From: Alexandriicola marinus
GTDB lineage: Bacteria; Pseudomonadota; Alphaproteobacteria; Rhodobacterales; Rhodobacteraceae
Direction: 5' to 3'
Assembly: GCF_004000435.1 (NCBI RefSeq)
Contig: NZ_RBVZ01000013.1
Span: 1 to 44,969, forward strand
DNA: 44,969 nt
Below are positions 44,071 to 44,969 of this stretch, piece after piece (the stretch's first letter is position 1; each line of letters starts with the position of its first letter). Under the pieces are notes generated by a model. The model was given only the letters and a program-made list of their open reading frames with translations, was not told where the DNA came from and ran no database searches. Both the position numbers and the translations under genes were made by a program.

Positions 44071-44969
44071 ATGCTGGACGTTGCCAAATCCCTTCCGGAA
44101 GATCCCGAGGAACTACGACGGTTCACGGCGCTTCTGCTTGCCAAGGTGAAGTCGCAGGCGATGCTTATAGAGAAGCTGCGTCACCAGCTGGCCGGTCACC
44201 GCAGCCATCGCTTTGGCACCTCGTCGGAGACGATCGAACAGCTTCAGCTGGCGCTCGAGGCGAGCGAGGTCGCCGTCGCCAAGATGACCGCGAAGCTGCG
44301 GCTCCCGGATGAAGAGGAGAAGGACAAGCCGAAGCGCCGTCCCATCCCCGATCACATCCCGCGCCAGGAGATCGAGCTGACCACCGGCGACGAGGACTGT
44401 GCCCATTGCGGCGGAACCCTTCGCCGCCTCGGCGAGGATGTGACCGAAGAGCTGGAGTATGTGCCGGGCGCTCGACCATTGTTCTTGAACCAATGGCGAA
44501 CAAGGTCTCGCCATCGTAAACCGGATCGTCCGTCCCCGCATGGCCTGTTCCGGTTGCGAAGCCTTCACCCAGGCTGCTTTGCCATCGCGACCGATCGAGC
44601 GCGGTCGCCCCGGCCCTGGCCTGCTGGCCCATGTCCTGGTCTCCAAATACGCCAACCATCTGCCGCTCTATCGCCAGAGCCAGATCTTCGAGCGCGAGGG
44701 GCTCGACCTCGACCGTTCGACACTGGCCGATTGGGTCGGCAAGTCCACCGCACTGCTGGAACCGCTCGCCGATGCCATCGGGCGGCATGTGCTGGCCGGA
44801 CAGGCGATCTTCGCGGATGACACCCCGGCGAAGATGCTGGCGCCCAGCCGCGGCAAGACGGCGACAGCGCGTCTCCGGGCCTATGGTCGGGACGAGCGGC
44901 CCTGGAATGGCGATGCTCCACCCGCCAGCTGGTATTGCTTCTCGCCCGATCGGAAGGGCCAGCACCCCA
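44071..44969 (+). pseudogene. IS66-family transposase (TnpC), interrupted, partial at window edge
   Basis: The ATG at 44071 starts the N-terminal leucine-zipper region (LEKLRHQLAGHRSHRFGTSS-like stretch, residues 30-55) and the zinc-binding CAHCGGTLRRLGEDVTEELE ending YVPG near 44467. A 43-bp palindromic insertion follows. From about 44516 the gene resumes in another frame: NRIVRPRMACSGCEAFTQAA, LLAHVLVSKYANHLPLYRQS, LADWVGKSTALLEPLADAIG, AIFADDTPAKMLAPSRGKTA (catalytic Asp region), open to the window end. No TnpA or TnpB gene precedes it. The frame break makes this copy inactive unless bypassed. Confidence 0.85.
44470..44512. repeat. Palindromic mini-repeat, copy C (in IS66)
   Basis: Overlapping inverted repeats TTGTTC (44479-44484) with GAACAA (44498-44503), and CCATTG (44476-44481) with CAATGG (44491-44496). 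It aligns with copy A in the same orientation over its whole length, including GCTCG at the left edge and CTCGCC at the right edge. Both arms of the outer stem differ from A in a compensating way (GTC/GAC becomes GTT/AAC). It breaks the tnpC frame. Confidence 0.8.

Overview
The window looks like an accessory polysaccharide island from a GC-rich alphaproteobacterium, most likely a member of the Rhodobacterales (Roseobacter or Paracoccus type). I base this on the style of the transposases, an EPS-associated MarR-type regulator, RepB/ParB-like proteins of alphaproteobacterial plasmids and an RmlCBDA cassette like those on Roseobacter plasmids. No rRNA, tRNA, CRISPR array or housekeeping ribosomal or replication gene was seen. 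The taxonomic call is inference, because no database could be searched.

Layout. Positions 1-7.8 kb are an insertion-sequence graveyard: a broken IS3, a broken IS5 with a duplicated 3' end, one apparently intact IS110, a decayed IS5 fused to an IS481 tail, two IS110 pieces fused together and a truncated IS3. One unusual non-transposon gene, a membrane-anchored receiver-domain protein, sits among them at 3.5-4.3 kb. Positions 8.0-12.0 kb hold a polysaccharide deacetylase, a GNAT acyltransferase, a GT4 glycosyltransferase and a YdcF-family membrane protein. At 12.0-16.35 kb there is an RfaH/NusG-like antiterminator (minus strand) and a three-gene module: a large serine recombinase, a ParB-like gene and a RepB-like gene. 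Two members of that module carry lesions (catalytic Ser to Leu, and an in-frame stop).

Positions 16.8-37.7 kb are the main surface-polysaccharide operon, all on the plus strand and tightly packed. In order: EPS-associated MarR regulator, UDP-glucuronate 4-epimerase, UDP-HexNAc 6-dehydrogenase, GNAT plus FdtA-like ketoisomerase plus FdtB-like aminotransferase (an amino-dideoxyhexose branch), Wzx flippase, two GT2 and three GT4 glycosyltransferases, an FkbM methyltransferase, an asparagine-synthase-like amidotransferase, an EpsG/Wzy-like polymerase, ManC, and RmlC-RmlB-RmlD-RmlA. RmlA and RmlB would supply dTDP-4-keto-6-deoxyglucose both to the rhamnose branch and to the FdtA/FdtB branch 14 kb upstream. 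Wzx and a Wzy-like protein point to the Wzx/Wzy assembly route. The initiating phosphoglycosyltransferase and the Wza/Wzc export proteins are not in the window.

After rmlA comes a truncated HAD-UbiA prenyltransferase gene, a complete IS3, a minus-strand glmS with a decayed second RfaH-like gene upstream of it, an IS5/IS427-type element, a small AT-rich unknown ORF, an IS481 N-terminal remnant and an IS66 tnpC running off the window.

The most unusual signal is a roughly 40-bp palindromic repeat present three times, each time inside a different transposase gene (IS3 at 305-345, IS5 at 1111-1153, IS66 at 44470-44512). Its outer stem shows compensatory changes between copies. It looks like a small mobile palindrome that targets transposons.
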